Below, in pieces: positions 35,737-44,246 of a DNA stretch of 64,000 nucleotides (its first letter is position 1; each line of letters opens with the position of its first letter). The translations under genes were made by a program, and so were the position numbers. Source of the DNA: Clostridium thermobutyricum DSM 4928 (GTDB lineage: Bacteria; Bacillota; Clostridia; Clostridiales; Clostridiaceae); assembly GCF_002050515.1 (NCBI RefSeq), contig NZ_LTAY01000059.1, positions 1 through 64,000 on the forward strand, in the 5' to 3' direction. Below the pieces are notes generated by a model. It made no database searches. It saw only the letters and a program-made list of their open reading frames with translations, and was not told the DNA's origin.

Positions 35737-37881
35737 ATGAAAAAACGACTTATGCATATATTTTTAACTTTAGGAATATGCGCAGTATTTGTTTTAATAA
35801 GTAGTAGCGTGATAGCAAGTGCAGCACCAAATAATGATAATCAAAAAACTTTTTCTTTAAATTCGGATATAGTATTTAGAGGAGATTTTTCATCACATGA
35901 GATATATTTTAATGTTAGTAAGTGGTGGGATGTAAATGGAGCAGAACTTCAGGTTAATTATACTAGAAGTCAAATAAGTACTCAGAATGCTCAAACATTT
36001 TTTGTTTTTTATATAAATAATATTCCTTTTAGATCACAAGAGATTTTTTATAAAGGAAATGATGAGGTTCAAACACTTAAAATTAATGTTCCTACGAGAC
36101 TTTTAAAAAGTGGAAATAATACATTAAAGATAGAAGCATATATGAGAATATCAGACTTACCTTGTGTAGATGATGTAAACCCAGCTAACTGGGCTACCAT
36201 AAATAAAGGTACAGGTATAACTGTAAGTTTTAATAATAAACTAGCTAATGATAACATTGGAAATTTTCCATATCCTTATTTAAAAGAAAATAATAATCCA
36301 CAAGTTAATACTCAAATAGTAGTTCCAAATAATTATAAAGATTATGATATTTCAAATGCTTTAATGATGCAATCTTATTTAAGTAGATTATTTACAACAG
36401 GAGATTATAATGGAACTATTGTAAAAGAAAATGATATAAATAAAGATAATAATATAATTTATATAGGTAGCTATAATGATTTACCAGCAGAACTTAAAAA
36501 ATCAGTTGGTAGCGTAAATGGAATTGATTTTAATAAAGAAGCTTTAATACAACAAGTAAATTCACCATATACCAATAATCAGAATATAAAAGCATTAATG
36601 ATTTTATCAGATAATCAAGATATGCTTTCTAAAGCTGTAAGACTTATGATGAATGATTCATTAGTTATGCAATTAGATTCACCTAGATATGTTGTTAATG
36701 ATAATGTAAAAGAACTTCAAGAAATTCAAGGTGATAAAGATACTTTAACTATGCAAGATCTAGGATCAGATGGTATTTATCTTCAAGGGCCTTTTACTAG
36801 ATCAGTTAATTTAGGATATAAAATGCCTAAAAATAAAGTTTTAGCATCTGGTGGAAAAATTCATTTAAATATGAGATATTCACAAAATCTAGATTTTAAT
36901 AAAGCTTTAGTTACTGTTTATATAAATAATGTACCAGTTGGAAGTAAAAAGTTAAGTTATGATAAAGCAAATGGAGATACACTTGAACTTACAATTCCAA
37001 GAGATATTCCTAATTCAGCATATTTGAATATAGAAATAGCATTTGATTTGGCAATGCCAAATACTTGGTGTGAAAAAAGACAGGAAAAAACTCCTTGGGC
37101 ATATGTAACTCCAGATTCATATATTTATTTACCATCAGTTCAATCTAAAGATTACAATTTCCAAAGGTATCCTAATCCATATGTAGAAAATTATGCTTTC
37201 AATAATGTATTAGTTGTAACACCAGATAATATGAATTCAACTGATTTAACTAAATTAGGAAATATGTTTGCTCTAATGGGAACAGGGACAAAATACAATA
37301 CAGGAAATATTACTGTAGAAAGTGGAAGTTCAGTTGGAAATTTAGTAAATGATAGTAACTTAATAGTATATGGAACACCAAATAACAATCCTTTTATAAA
37401 GGAAATAAATAATGATTTATGGTTTAAATATAATTCAAATTATAGTGGATTTGAGTCTAATGCAAAGCAATATTTAACAACACCATTTAATGAAAATATA
37501 ACAACTTTCCAAATGTGTAAATCACCATTTAATAGTCAAAGGGGAATGCTTGTAATTACATCTCCTAAAGAGAAAAATTTACAAGATGCAACTTTATATT
37601 TAAGTGATTCAAAGAAAATATTAGATTTAACAGGAGATTCTGCGATTGTAGATCAATATGGAAATCTACAAAACTTCCAAATGATAAAACCAGAAAATAA
37701 TGCTCCTAGCTTTGATATGTTTAAGCAAAGTAATTTATTAACTAAAGGATTAATGGGACTTTTAGTTTTAATAATAGTTTTAGTTGGAGTTTCAATATTC
37801 CTATACTTAAATAAATATAAAAAAGAAAATAAAAATGATTCTGATGATATACCTTATAGAAAAAGGTTTAAAAGAAGATAA
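35737..37881 (+). CDS. BcsB-like EPS synthase accessory protein (YdaN-like)
   Basis: 714 aa. Signal peptide 1-29 ('LGICAVFVLISSSVIASAA'). Two repeated carbohydrate-binding/flavodoxin-like halves: 'DFSSHEIYFNVSKWW' near 50 and the related 'RSVNLGYKMPKNKV' near 355, each followed by 'LPCVDDVNPANWATI' or 'NTWCEKRQEKTPWAYV'. One C-terminal membrane helix lies near 673-692. This is the BcsB layout, the extracytoplasmic partner that guides the nascent chain from the GT2 synthase. AGGAGGG ribosome site. Last gene of the operon; terminator 7 nt on. Confidence 0.88.
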   Translation: MKKRLMHIFLTLGICAVFVLISSSVIASAAPNNDNQKTFSLNSDIVFRGDFSSHEIYFNVSKWWDVNGAELQVNYTRSQISTQNAQTFFVFYINNIPFRSQEIFYKGNDEVQTLKINVPTRLLKSGNNTLKIEAYMRISDLPCVDDVNPANWATINKGTGITVSFNNKLANDNIGNFPYPYLKENNNPQVNTQIVVPNNYKDYDISNALMMQSYLSRLFTTGDYNGTIVKENDINKDNNIIYIGSYNDLPAELKKSVGSVNGIDFNKEALIQQVNSPYTNNQNIKALMILSDNQDMLSKAVRLMMNDSLVMQLDSPRYVVNDNVKELQEIQGDKDTLTMQDLGSDGIYLQGPFTRSVNLGYKMPKNKVLASGGKIHLNMRYSQNLDFNKALVTVYINNVPVGSKKLSYDKANGDTLELTIPRDIPNSAYLNIEIAFDLAMPNTWCEKRQEKTPWAYVTPDSYIYLPSVQSKDYNFQRYPNPYVENYAFNNVLVVTPDNMNSTDLTKLGNMFALMGTGTKYNTGNITVESGSSVGNLVNDSNLIVYGTPNNNPFIKEINNDLWFKYNSNYSGFESNAKQYLTTPFNENITTFQMCKSPFNSQRGMLVITSPKEKNLQDATLYLSDSKKILDLTGDSAIVDQYGNLQNFQMIKPENNAPSFDMFKQSNLLTKGLMGLLVLIIVLVGVSIFLYLNKYKKENKNDSDDIPYRKRFKRR

Positions 37882-37887
37882 AAGAGA

Positions 37888-37925
37888 AATAAACTACTTC
37901 AAAGATTGAAGTAGTTTATTTTTTA
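37888..37925 (+). terminator. EPS operon terminator
   Basis: 15-bp stem AATAAACTACTTCAA / TTGAAGTAGTTTATT, 3-nt loop, then T-run. Confidence 0.9.
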
Positions 37926-38070
37926 TTTTAAGTGTGAAAAAATTATAATTTCATAATCATTTCATATTAGAAGAATATTATAAAATTAAAATTTATGGAG
38001 GTTTTAAAAATAAAAAGGTGAATATATTAATTTAAAAGAAATTTGGAAATTAAAGGGGGAAGAGAATGGA

Positions 38071-39417
38071 ATGGGGATAAAATTATTTTCTAAGAAAATA
38101 TATGAGAGTGAAATAAAAAAGAATAAGTCATTTATATTAATGATGACTGCCACAATAATATTTATGTATGGAATTATAAGTATTTACTATAATGAAAATA
38201 TATATCCAAATGTAAGAGAATTTAAGCAAATTAGTTATTGGGATCAATCTCAGAATTTAGTTGAATTTGAATATCCTGTTGAAGGATTAATGAAGACAAA
38301 TTTATTTTTTATTTTAGCTGTTGCAACGGCTGTTGTTATATTATGTACTTTTAAATATATAAGAGAAAAAAGCAAAAATATTGCATGCATAATGTACAGT
38401 GGAGGAGGATATAGAGAAGCTTTTAAATTTTTGGTTTATACTAGTTTAAAAAGTTTTTCAATAGCTACTATATTAGGTGTGTTAATAGGAATACTCATTT
38501 CTCCTATAAATAATTTTATTATATATAAAATAGTTCAAAATGAAGGAAGTCTATTTACATTTAACTTAGAAGGCTTTTTAAATGTATTATTATTCATTAT
38601 TATCCAGTTTTCAACTATAGTAATGATAAACTTTGGATATATATATAGAAAAGATGTTATGGGTCTTATAAATATAGATGGGGCAAAAACTCTTGATGAT
38701 AAAAGAGTAATAAAAATACCTAATATAATCTATATAATTTTATATGTTCTCCCTCTATTTTACATGCTGACTTTCCCAGATTACAAAGATGCAGGAAAAA
38801 TAAGTTTGGTATTAAGTATAATAAGTATGCTTGTACTGCACGGATTTATAAAATATGGATTAGACGGAATTTATAGAAGCTTAAAAAAGAGAAAGTTTAT
38901 GTATAAAGGTACGAGAATATTATATATAAGCAATTCAGTTAAAACTATAAAAGAATCTTATGTATATATACTACTATTGATGTTAACAATGTTAAGCGCG
39001 GCATACACTATGCTTGGAGTATTAGATTTTACAGGTATGAAGGAAATTATACTTATTTGTATAATGGGGTCAAGTATAGTTATCTCACTTTCTGTGGGAT
39101 ATAAATTTATAGTTGAAGCAAGAGAAATAGAATTTAGAGCAAAGCAAATAAGGCTACTTGGATTTTCAAATGAAAGTATATTAAGTTGTGTAACAAAAGA
39201 GATAATTTTAACTTTTACATTAACTAATATAATACCTTTAATGATTTTAGCTTCAACTATCTATATATTCACAATATCAGGATTATTAAGTTTTAAATTT
39301 GGAGCTAGTTTAATATTGAGTATTTTGATTCCTTCAAATGTTATTGGAGTAATCTGTTCATTTGTATGTAAAAATAAAATCAGTGATAATTTAGAGATAT
39401 ATTATAAAAAGAATTAA
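38071..39417 (+). CDS. FtsX-type ABC transporter permease (BceB-like, short)
   Basis: 448 aa with about 10 membrane segments (first 'FILMMTATIIFMYGIISIYY', last 'ASLILSILIPSNVIGVI'). The FtsX-like core 'REIEFRAKQIRLLGFSNESIL' lies near 350. The order permease-ATPase-kinase-regulator resembles BceAB-RS peptide-antibiotic sensing and detoxification modules. Classical BceB is about 650 aa with a large outside loop between helices 7 and 8; that loop is missing here. The start is the ATG 10 nt after GGGGGA; an ATG 5 nt earlier is out of frame and stops at once. Confidence 0.8.
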   Translation: MGIKLFSKKIYESEIKKNKSFILMMTATIIFMYGIISIYYNENIYPNVREFKQISYWDQSQNLVEFEYPVEGLMKTNLFFILAVATAVVILCTFKYIREKSKNIACIMYSGGGYREAFKFLVYTSLKSFSIATILGVLIGILISPINNFIIYKIVQNEGSLFTFNLEGFLNVLLFIIIQFSTIVMINFGYIYRKDVMGLINIDGAKTLDDKRVIKIPNIIYIILYVLPLFYMLTFPDYKDAGKISLVLSIISMLVLHGFIKYGLDGIYRSLKKRKFMYKGTRILYISNSVKTIKESYVYILLLMLTMLSAAYTMLGVLDFTGMKEIILICIMGSSIVISLSVGYKFIVEAREIEFRAKQIRLLGFSNESILSCVTKEIILTFTLTNIIPLMILASTIYIFTISGLLSFKFGASLILSILIPSNVIGVICSFVCKNKISDNLEIYYKKN

Positions 39418-39455
39418 AAGAAAAATTGATAGGTATAAGTTTAAGGGGGATATAA

Positions 39456-40232
39456 ATGGAGAATATAATAAGTGCAAAAAATATATATAAATTTTATGGA
39501 GAATATGATAGTAAATTTGAAGCATTAAAAGGTATAAATTTAGATATTAAAAGAGGGGAATTTATAGGAATAATGGGACCGTCAGGCTCTGGTAAAAGTA
39601 CACTTATAAACATATTATCAACTTTAGATAATCATACTAAAGGTAATTTATTTATAAATGGACAAGATATAAGTAAAATAAATAATAAAGAATTAAGTGA
39701 TTTTAGAATGAAAAATATAGGATTTATTTTTCAGAATCATAATCTTTTAGATACTTTAACAAATAGAGATAATATTTTAACTCCTTTAATAATTGCTGAA
39801 AGAGGTAGAGATGAGAGTAACAGAATAGTTGAAGAACTTGCAAAAAAGCTTGGTATAGAAGAGCTTTTAGACAAATATCCAAGTGAGTGTTCAGGAGGAC
39901 AAAGAAGAAGAGTTGCAATAGCAAGAGCACTTAGCAATAAGCCTAATATAATAATTGCAGATGAGCCAACAGATTCTTTAGATGTAAAAATGGCAATGGA
40001 AGTAATAGAAACTCTTAAAAGGCTTAATATAGAAGATGGAATTACAGTAATTTTAGTAACCCATGACCAACTTATAGGAAGCTATTGTGATAGAGTGGTT
40101 TTAGTGAAAGACGGTAAATTGGACAATGAAATAGTTAGAGAATATAAAAATGGGGAAGAACAAATAGAGTTTTATAGAAAGGTAGTAAATTTAACATCAA
40201 AAAATATTGAAGATTTACTTGGGGTTATATAA
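39456..40232 (+). CDS. ABC transporter ATP-binding protein (MacB/BceA type)
   Basis: 258 aa. Walker A 'GPSGSGKST' (about 44-52), Q-loop 'FIFQNHNLLD', signature 'SECSGGQRRRVAIARAL', Walker B 'IIIADEPTDSLD', H-loop 'VTHD'. A ~35-residue C-terminal tail ('FYRKVVNLTSKNIEDLLGVI') resembles the tail of the ATPase at 45770. Partner of the permease upstream (38-nt gap), with AAGGGGG as ribosome site. A stable hairpin separates it from the kinase gene. Confidence 0.93.
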   Translation: MENIISAKNIYKFYGEYDSKFEALKGINLDIKRGEFIGIMGPSGSGKSTLINILSTLDNHTKGNLFINGQDISKINNKELSDFRMKNIGFIFQNHNLLDTLTNRDNILTPLIIAERGRDESNRIVEELAKKLGIEELLDKYPSECSGGQRRRVAIARALSNKPNIIIADEPTDSLDVKMAMEVIETLKRLNIEDGITVILVTHDQLIGSYCDRVVLVKDGKLDNEIVREYKNGEEQIEFYRKVVNLTSKNIEDLLGVI

Positions 40233-40240
40233 GCTTGATT

Positions 40241-40268
40241 TTAAGGATTGCATAAATGCAATCCTTAA
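40241..40268 (+). other. Intercistronic hairpin between ABC ATPase and kinase genes
   Basis: Perfect 13-bp stem TTAAGGATTGCAT / ATGCAATCCTTAA with a 2-nt loop and no T-run. It sits about 10 nt before the kinase ribosome site (GAGGAGG, 40277-40283). It may protect the upstream mRNA 3' end or set the ABC-to-kinase expression ratio. Confidence 0.55.
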
Positions 40269-40288
40269 GCTAGTTTGAGGAGGAATTT

Positions 40289-41635
40289 ATGAGAATAGGG
40301 ATGAGAGCTAAAATTTTCTTTTTTACAGTAATCATATCTTTAATATTTATTTTATTTGCAAGATTAGCGTTAATTGAAATAATCCCAAATAAATATAGAG
40401 AGTCTAAAGAAGAAGTAATACATAACAAGATAGCATTCATTATTAATTCGGTTCAAGAAAATAGTGATAATAAAAAGGATGAAATTATCACAAATATAAA
40501 AAAGTTAAAAGAAACAGTAGATTTCATAGAAGATATACAAATTTTAAAAAATGAAGATTTAGATTTATCAAGCTTTAGTTTTAAAAGTTATGGAAGTTAT
40601 AATATAGGGTATTATAATGGAAATAAATTTGAAAAAAATCAAATTATATACTCTTTAAATCAAATTGATATGATTATAAAAATTATAACAAATGAAATTT
40701 CTGAAGAAGAATTAAAAGCTTCAATGGTATTAGCTTTTAAATTGGTAAGTATATTTTTATTTATATTTGCTTGTATATTTTCTATTTTAATAAGTAAGCT
40801 GATAACTAATAAAGCAAATAATATAAATAAGTTATCAAGAAAAATGCTTGAAGGAGATTTTGATACGATATTAAGCAAAGATATAATTACAGATGAATTT
40901 GATGATTTGGTAGAAACGATAAATGAGTTAACTAAAGAATTTGGAAGAAATTTTAGAGATCTAGAAAGAGAAAAACTTTATAAAAAGCAATTAATGCTTA
41001 GCCTTTCTCATGAAATAAAAACTCCAATAGGAGGATTGAATGGAATATTAGAAGGAATGCTAGATAATATACCACCATATACAAATAGAGATAAATATAT
41101 AAGAGAATGTAGAAAGCTATCATCAAGATTAGGACAAATAGCAAATGAAATGTTAGATGTTACAAAACTTGATTCAGTTCCAACAGGTAGAGAAGAAGTT
41201 TGTGTAAGAATAATGGTAGAAGAAATTGTAGAAGGGCTTAGCTCCATAGCATTAAGCAAAGGCGTAGAAGTTATTATTGATTTAGATTATAGAATATCTA
41301 TATTTACTGATGAAAGAATTTTTAAAAGAGGTATAACAAATATAATTGAAAATACTATAAAATATAGTAACTCAAATAGTAATGTAATGATAACATCTAA
41401 TGGATTTAAAATAGATTTTTATAATGAATGTGATAGCTTAACTAAAGAGGATTTAGATTTTGTATTTAATCCTTTATATAGAGGAAGTAATAGGAAAGAT
41501 GTAAATGGAAGAGGAATTGGATTATATATAGTTAAAGAATGTTTTATAGCTTTAAATATACCTCATAAAATTGAAAATTATAAAAATGGTGTTTTATTTA
41601 GAATAGATTTAAAAGGGGAAGAAAAATGGGATTAA
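40289..41635 (+). CDS. Sensor histidine kinase
   Basis: 448 aa. Membrane segments at about 9-28 and 148-172 flank an outside domain of about 115 residues. Then a HAMP-like region, DHp with 'LSLSHEIKTPIGG' (phospho-acceptor His241), and HATPase_c with N-box 'NIIENTIKYS' and G-box 'GRGIGLYIVKE'. Membrane topology differs from BceS kinases, which have almost no outside domain, so this one may sense its signal directly. It overlaps the response regulator gene by 10 nt. Confidence 0.92.
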   Translation: MRIGMRAKIFFFTVIISLIFILFARLALIEIIPNKYRESKEEVIHNKIAFIINSVQENSDNKKDEIITNIKKLKETVDFIEDIQILKNEDLDLSSFSFKSYGSYNIGYYNGNKFEKNQIIYSLNQIDMIIKIITNEISEEELKASMVLAFKLVSIFLFIFACIFSILISKLITNKANNINKLSRKMLEGDFDTILSKDIITDEFDDLVETINELTKEFGRNFRDLEREKLYKKQLMLSLSHEIKTPIGGLNGILEGMLDNIPPYTNRDKYIRECRKLSSRLGQIANEMLDVTKLDSVPTGREEVCVRIMVEEIVEGLSSIALSKGVEVIIDLDYRISIFTDERIFKRGITNIIENTIKYSNSNSNVMITSNGFKIDFYNECDSLTKEDLDFVFNPLYRGSNRKDVNGRGIGLYIVKECFIALNIPHKIENYKNGVLFRIDLKGEEKWD

Positions 41636-42285
41636 AAATATTAATATTAGAGGATGACAAGTATTTAAATGAAATAATAAAAAGTTATCTTTTAAGTAAG
41701 GGATATGTGGTAACAAATGTTTTTGATGCAGAAGAAGCAAAAAGTGCTATATATAAACAGATATTTGATTTATATATATTAGATATTATGGTTCCAAAAG
41801 GGAATGGAATAGATATACTAAATAATATTAGGGATATGACAGATAATCCAGTTTTAATAATAACGGCATTAGATAGTGAAAATACTGAAATAAAAGCTTT
41901 TGAAAAAGGAACTGATGATTATATAAGAAAACCATTTTCTCCTAATAAATTATTGATTAGAATAGAAGCTATTTTAAGAAGAGCAAATAAATTAACTAAT
42001 GATGAAATAGTATTTAAAGATTATAAAATAAATTTAAAAAACTATAATGTTAATTATAAAGGTGAGGATTTATGTGTTTTAAAAAAGGAATTTGATATTC
42101 TGAAAATATTGATTGAAAATAAAGGGATAATACTTTCAAGAGAAAAAATATTAGATAAAGTATGGGGATATGATTATTTTGGAAATGATAGAGTTGTTGA
42201 TGCTCAAATAAAAAATTTAAGAAAAAAATTAAAAACTGATATTATAAAAACTGTTAAAGGAATAGGTTATATAATAGAAGATTAA
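41626..42285 (+). CDS. OmpR-family response regulator
   Basis: 219 aa. Receiver domain: acidic 'LEDD' (residues 6-9), phospho-acceptor Asp53 ('LYILDIMVP'), Thr/Ser 'ITALDS', Lys in 'YIRKPFSP'. The C-terminal winged helix is of trans_reg_C type ('REKILDKVWGYDYFGNDRVVDAQIKNLRKKL'). Partner of the overlapping kinase and the likely regulator of this ABC operon. A terminator begins at its stop codon. Confidence 0.94.
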   Translation: MGLKILILEDDKYLNEIIKSYLLSKGYVVTNVFDAEEAKSAIYKQIFDLYILDIMVPKGNGIDILNNIRDMTDNPVLIITALDSENTEIKAFEKGTDDYIRKPFSPNKLLIRIEAILRRANKLTNDEIVFKDYKINLKNYNVNYKGEDLCVLKKEFDILKILIENKGIILSREKILDKVWGYDYFGNDRVVDAQIKNLRKKLKTDIIKTVKGIGYIIED

Positions 42286-42286
42286 A

Positions 42287-42314
42287 AAAGGTGCCTAAAG
42301 GCACCTTTTAATTT
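42287..42314. terminator. Bidirectional terminator between the response regulator and ABC-F genes
   Basis: AAAAGGTGCC / GGCACCTTTT with a TAAA loop and T-tracts on both strands. Confidence 0.9.
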
Positions 42315-43902
42315 ATAGATTTAAATCTAAATACTCATCATAAGACATTGTTCTGTCAACTATTGATCCATCTTCTTTAATATCAATTATTCTATTTGCT
42401 ATAGTTTGAATAAACTCGTGGTCATGTGAAGCAAATAATACAACACTACTGAAGTCTTTAAGACCATTATTTACAGAAGTTATTGATTCAAGGTCTAAGT
42501 GGTTAGTAGGTTGGTCTAACATAAGAACATTAGCATTTGAAAGCATCATTCTTGAAAGCATACATCTAACCTTTTCTCCCCCTGATAATACAGAAGCTTC
42601 TTTTAATGCTTCTTCTCCTGAGAATAACATTCTTCCTAAGAATCCTCTTATATAACTTTCAGCTTTTTCATCTGAATATTGTCTAAGCCAATCAACTAAT
42701 GAAAGGTGACAATCATTAAAGTATTCAGAGTTATCTTTTGGGAAGTAAGCTGTTGTTATAGTTATACCCCATTTAAAAGTACCAGCATCAGCTTCCATTT
42801 CTCCATTTAATATTTTGAAAAGAGTTGTTATAGCTATTTCATTGTCTCCAATTAAAGCTATCTTATCTCCTTTATTAACTCTGAAACTAACATTATCTAA
42901 AACTTTAACTCCATCAATAGTTTTAGTTAATCCTTCTACTGTTAATATATCATTCCCAACTTCTCTTTCTGGTTTAAAACCAACGAAAGGATATCTTCTA
43001 GTTGAAGGTTGGATATCTTCTAAAGTTATTTTATCTAAAAGTTTTTTACGAGAAGTCGCTTGCTTAGATTTTGAAGCATTAGCACTAAATCTAGCAATGA
43101 AGTCTTGTAATTCTTTAATTTTTTCTTCTTTTTTCTTATTTTGGTCTTTAGCCATTTGAAGAGCAAGTTGGCTTGATTCATACCAGAAATCATAGTTACC
43201 AACATAAATTTTAATTTTTCCGAAATCAACATCAGCCATTTGAGTACAAACTTTATTTAAGAAGTGTCTATCGTGAGATACAACGATAACTGTTCCTTCA
43301 AAGTTTATTAAGAACTCTTCAAGCCAGTTTATTGATTTTATGTCTAAGTGGTTTGTAGGCTCATCTAGGATAAGTACTCCTGGGTTACCAAATAAAGCTT
43401 GAGCTAAAAGAACTTTAACTTTTTCAGCACCAGTTAATTCAGACATTTTTTTATAATGAGCATCAGTTCCTATTCCTAAACCTTGTAATAAAGATGAAGC
43501 CTCAGATTCTGCTTCCCATCCATTAAGTTCAGCAAATTCACCTTCAAGTTCAGAAGCTTTTATTCCATCTTCATCAGTAAATGGATCTCTAGCATAAATT
43601 TCATCTTTTTCCTTCATTATTTGATATAATCTCTTATTACCCATGATTACAGTTTCAAGAACTTCAAATTCATCAAATTTAAAGTGGTCCTGAGATAAAA
43701 CTGACATTCTAACATTAGGAGCTAAACTTACATCTCCAGTGTTAGGTTCAATTTCTCCTGAAAGTATTTTAAGAAAAGTACTTTTACCTGCTCCATTTGC
43801 TCCGATTACTCCATAGCAGTTTCCTGGAGTGAACTTTAAGTTAACATCTTCAAATAACTTACGTCCACCAAATCTTAAACTAACATTTGATACAGTTATC
43901 AA
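42313..43902 (-). CDS. ABC-F family ATPase (YkpA/YbiT type)
   Basis: 529 aa, soluble, two ABC domains, no membrane helix. Domain 1: Walker A 'GANGAGKST' (about 35-43), signature-like 'LTGAEKVKVLLAQ', Walker B 'VLILDEPTNHLD'. Basic linker near 255-300 ('FSANASKSKQATSRKKLL'). Domain 2: Walker A is degenerate ('GDNEIAITT', no GK), yet 'LSGGEKVRCMLSRMML' and 'VLMLDQPTNHLD' are intact. Relatives act on the ribosome as translation factors, some giving antibiotic resistance. Flanked by two peptide-type ABC systems. Convergent with the response regulator gene. Confidence 0.9.
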   Translation of the reverse strand: MITVSNVSLRFGGRKLFEDVNLKFTPGNCYGVIGANGAGKSTFLKILSGEIEPNTGDVSLAPNVRMSVLSQDHFKFDEFEVLETVIMGNKRLYQIMKEKDEIYARDPFTDEDGIKASELEGEFAELNGWEAESEASSLLQGLGIGTDAHYKKMSELTGAEKVKVLLAQALFGNPGVLILDEPTNHLDIKSINWLEEFLINFEGTVIVVSHDRHFLNKVCTQMADVDFGKIKIYVGNYDFWYESSQLALQMAKDQNKKKEEKIKELQDFIARFSANASKSKQATSRKKLLDKITLEDIQPSTRRYPFVGFKPEREVGNDILTVEGLTKTIDGVKVLDNVSFRVNKGDKIALIGDNEIAITTLFKILNGEMEADAGTFKWGITITTAYFPKDNSEYFNDCHLSLVDWLRQYSDEKAESYIRGFLGRMLFSGEEALKEASVLSGGEKVRCMLSRMMLSNANVLMLDQPTNHLDLESITSVNNGLKDFSSVVLFASHDHEFIQTIANRIIDIKEDGSIVDRTMSYDEYLDLNL

Positions 43903-43991
43903 TATTATTCAACCTCATTTCATAAAATTTCGTTATTTGATTATTATAACATATAAGCTTTAAAAATGAATAGAATTAATGTTCAATTATG

Positions 43992-44021
43992 TTGACAAGC
44001 TATTTTATGAAATGGTAAAAT
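43992..44021 (+). promoter_or_regulatory. Candidate promoter of the 44.0-44.2 kb RNA
   Basis: TTGACA (43992-43997), 18-nt spacer, TAAAAT (44016-44021). Confidence 0.55.
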
Positions 44022-44027
44022 TAAATC

Positions 44028-44134
44028 ATATAAGGTTGGAATAATTAGTCATGTTCACTGCATTAACCTAAAGTTAATATAGAAAAATTTGACGATATAG
44101 AGAGTCCCACATAGTTAGCTATGTGGTATTTTTA
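44028..44134 (+). ncRNA. Candidate small RNA or leader upstream of the CPBP gene
   Basis: From just after the promoter to a clean terminator (CCACATAG-TTAG-CTATGTGG, then TATTTTT, 44107-44134) is about 105 nt. It contains a six-codon frame MFTALT (44051-44071) with no strong ribosome site. A second terminator lies at 44148-44197, still ahead of the CPBP gene. Could be a free small RNA or an attenuated leader. Seen from sequence only. Confidence 0.4.
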
Positions 44135-44147
44135 TGTCTTAAAATAG

Positions 44148-44197
44148 AGGCCATTTTTACTACTTAATTTTTAAGAAGTAAAAATGGTCTTTTTTTA
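44148..44197 (+). terminator. Second hairpin terminator upstream of the CPBP gene
   Basis: Long stem GCCATTTTTACT / AGTAAAAATGGT with inner CTTAA/TTAAG pairing, followed by a 7-T run. About 50 nt before the CPBP start, so it could attenuate that gene. Confidence 0.75.
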
Positions 44198-44246
44198 TAT
44201 TAAATAGAATATAAGTTAAATAAAGCAGGAGATTATAAGGAGATTT

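Noticed and set aside
42815..43159. 114-codon open frame on plus strand inside the ABC-F gene
   Set aside because: It is fully antisense to a conserved gene, has no ribosome site and reads like reverse-complement composition.
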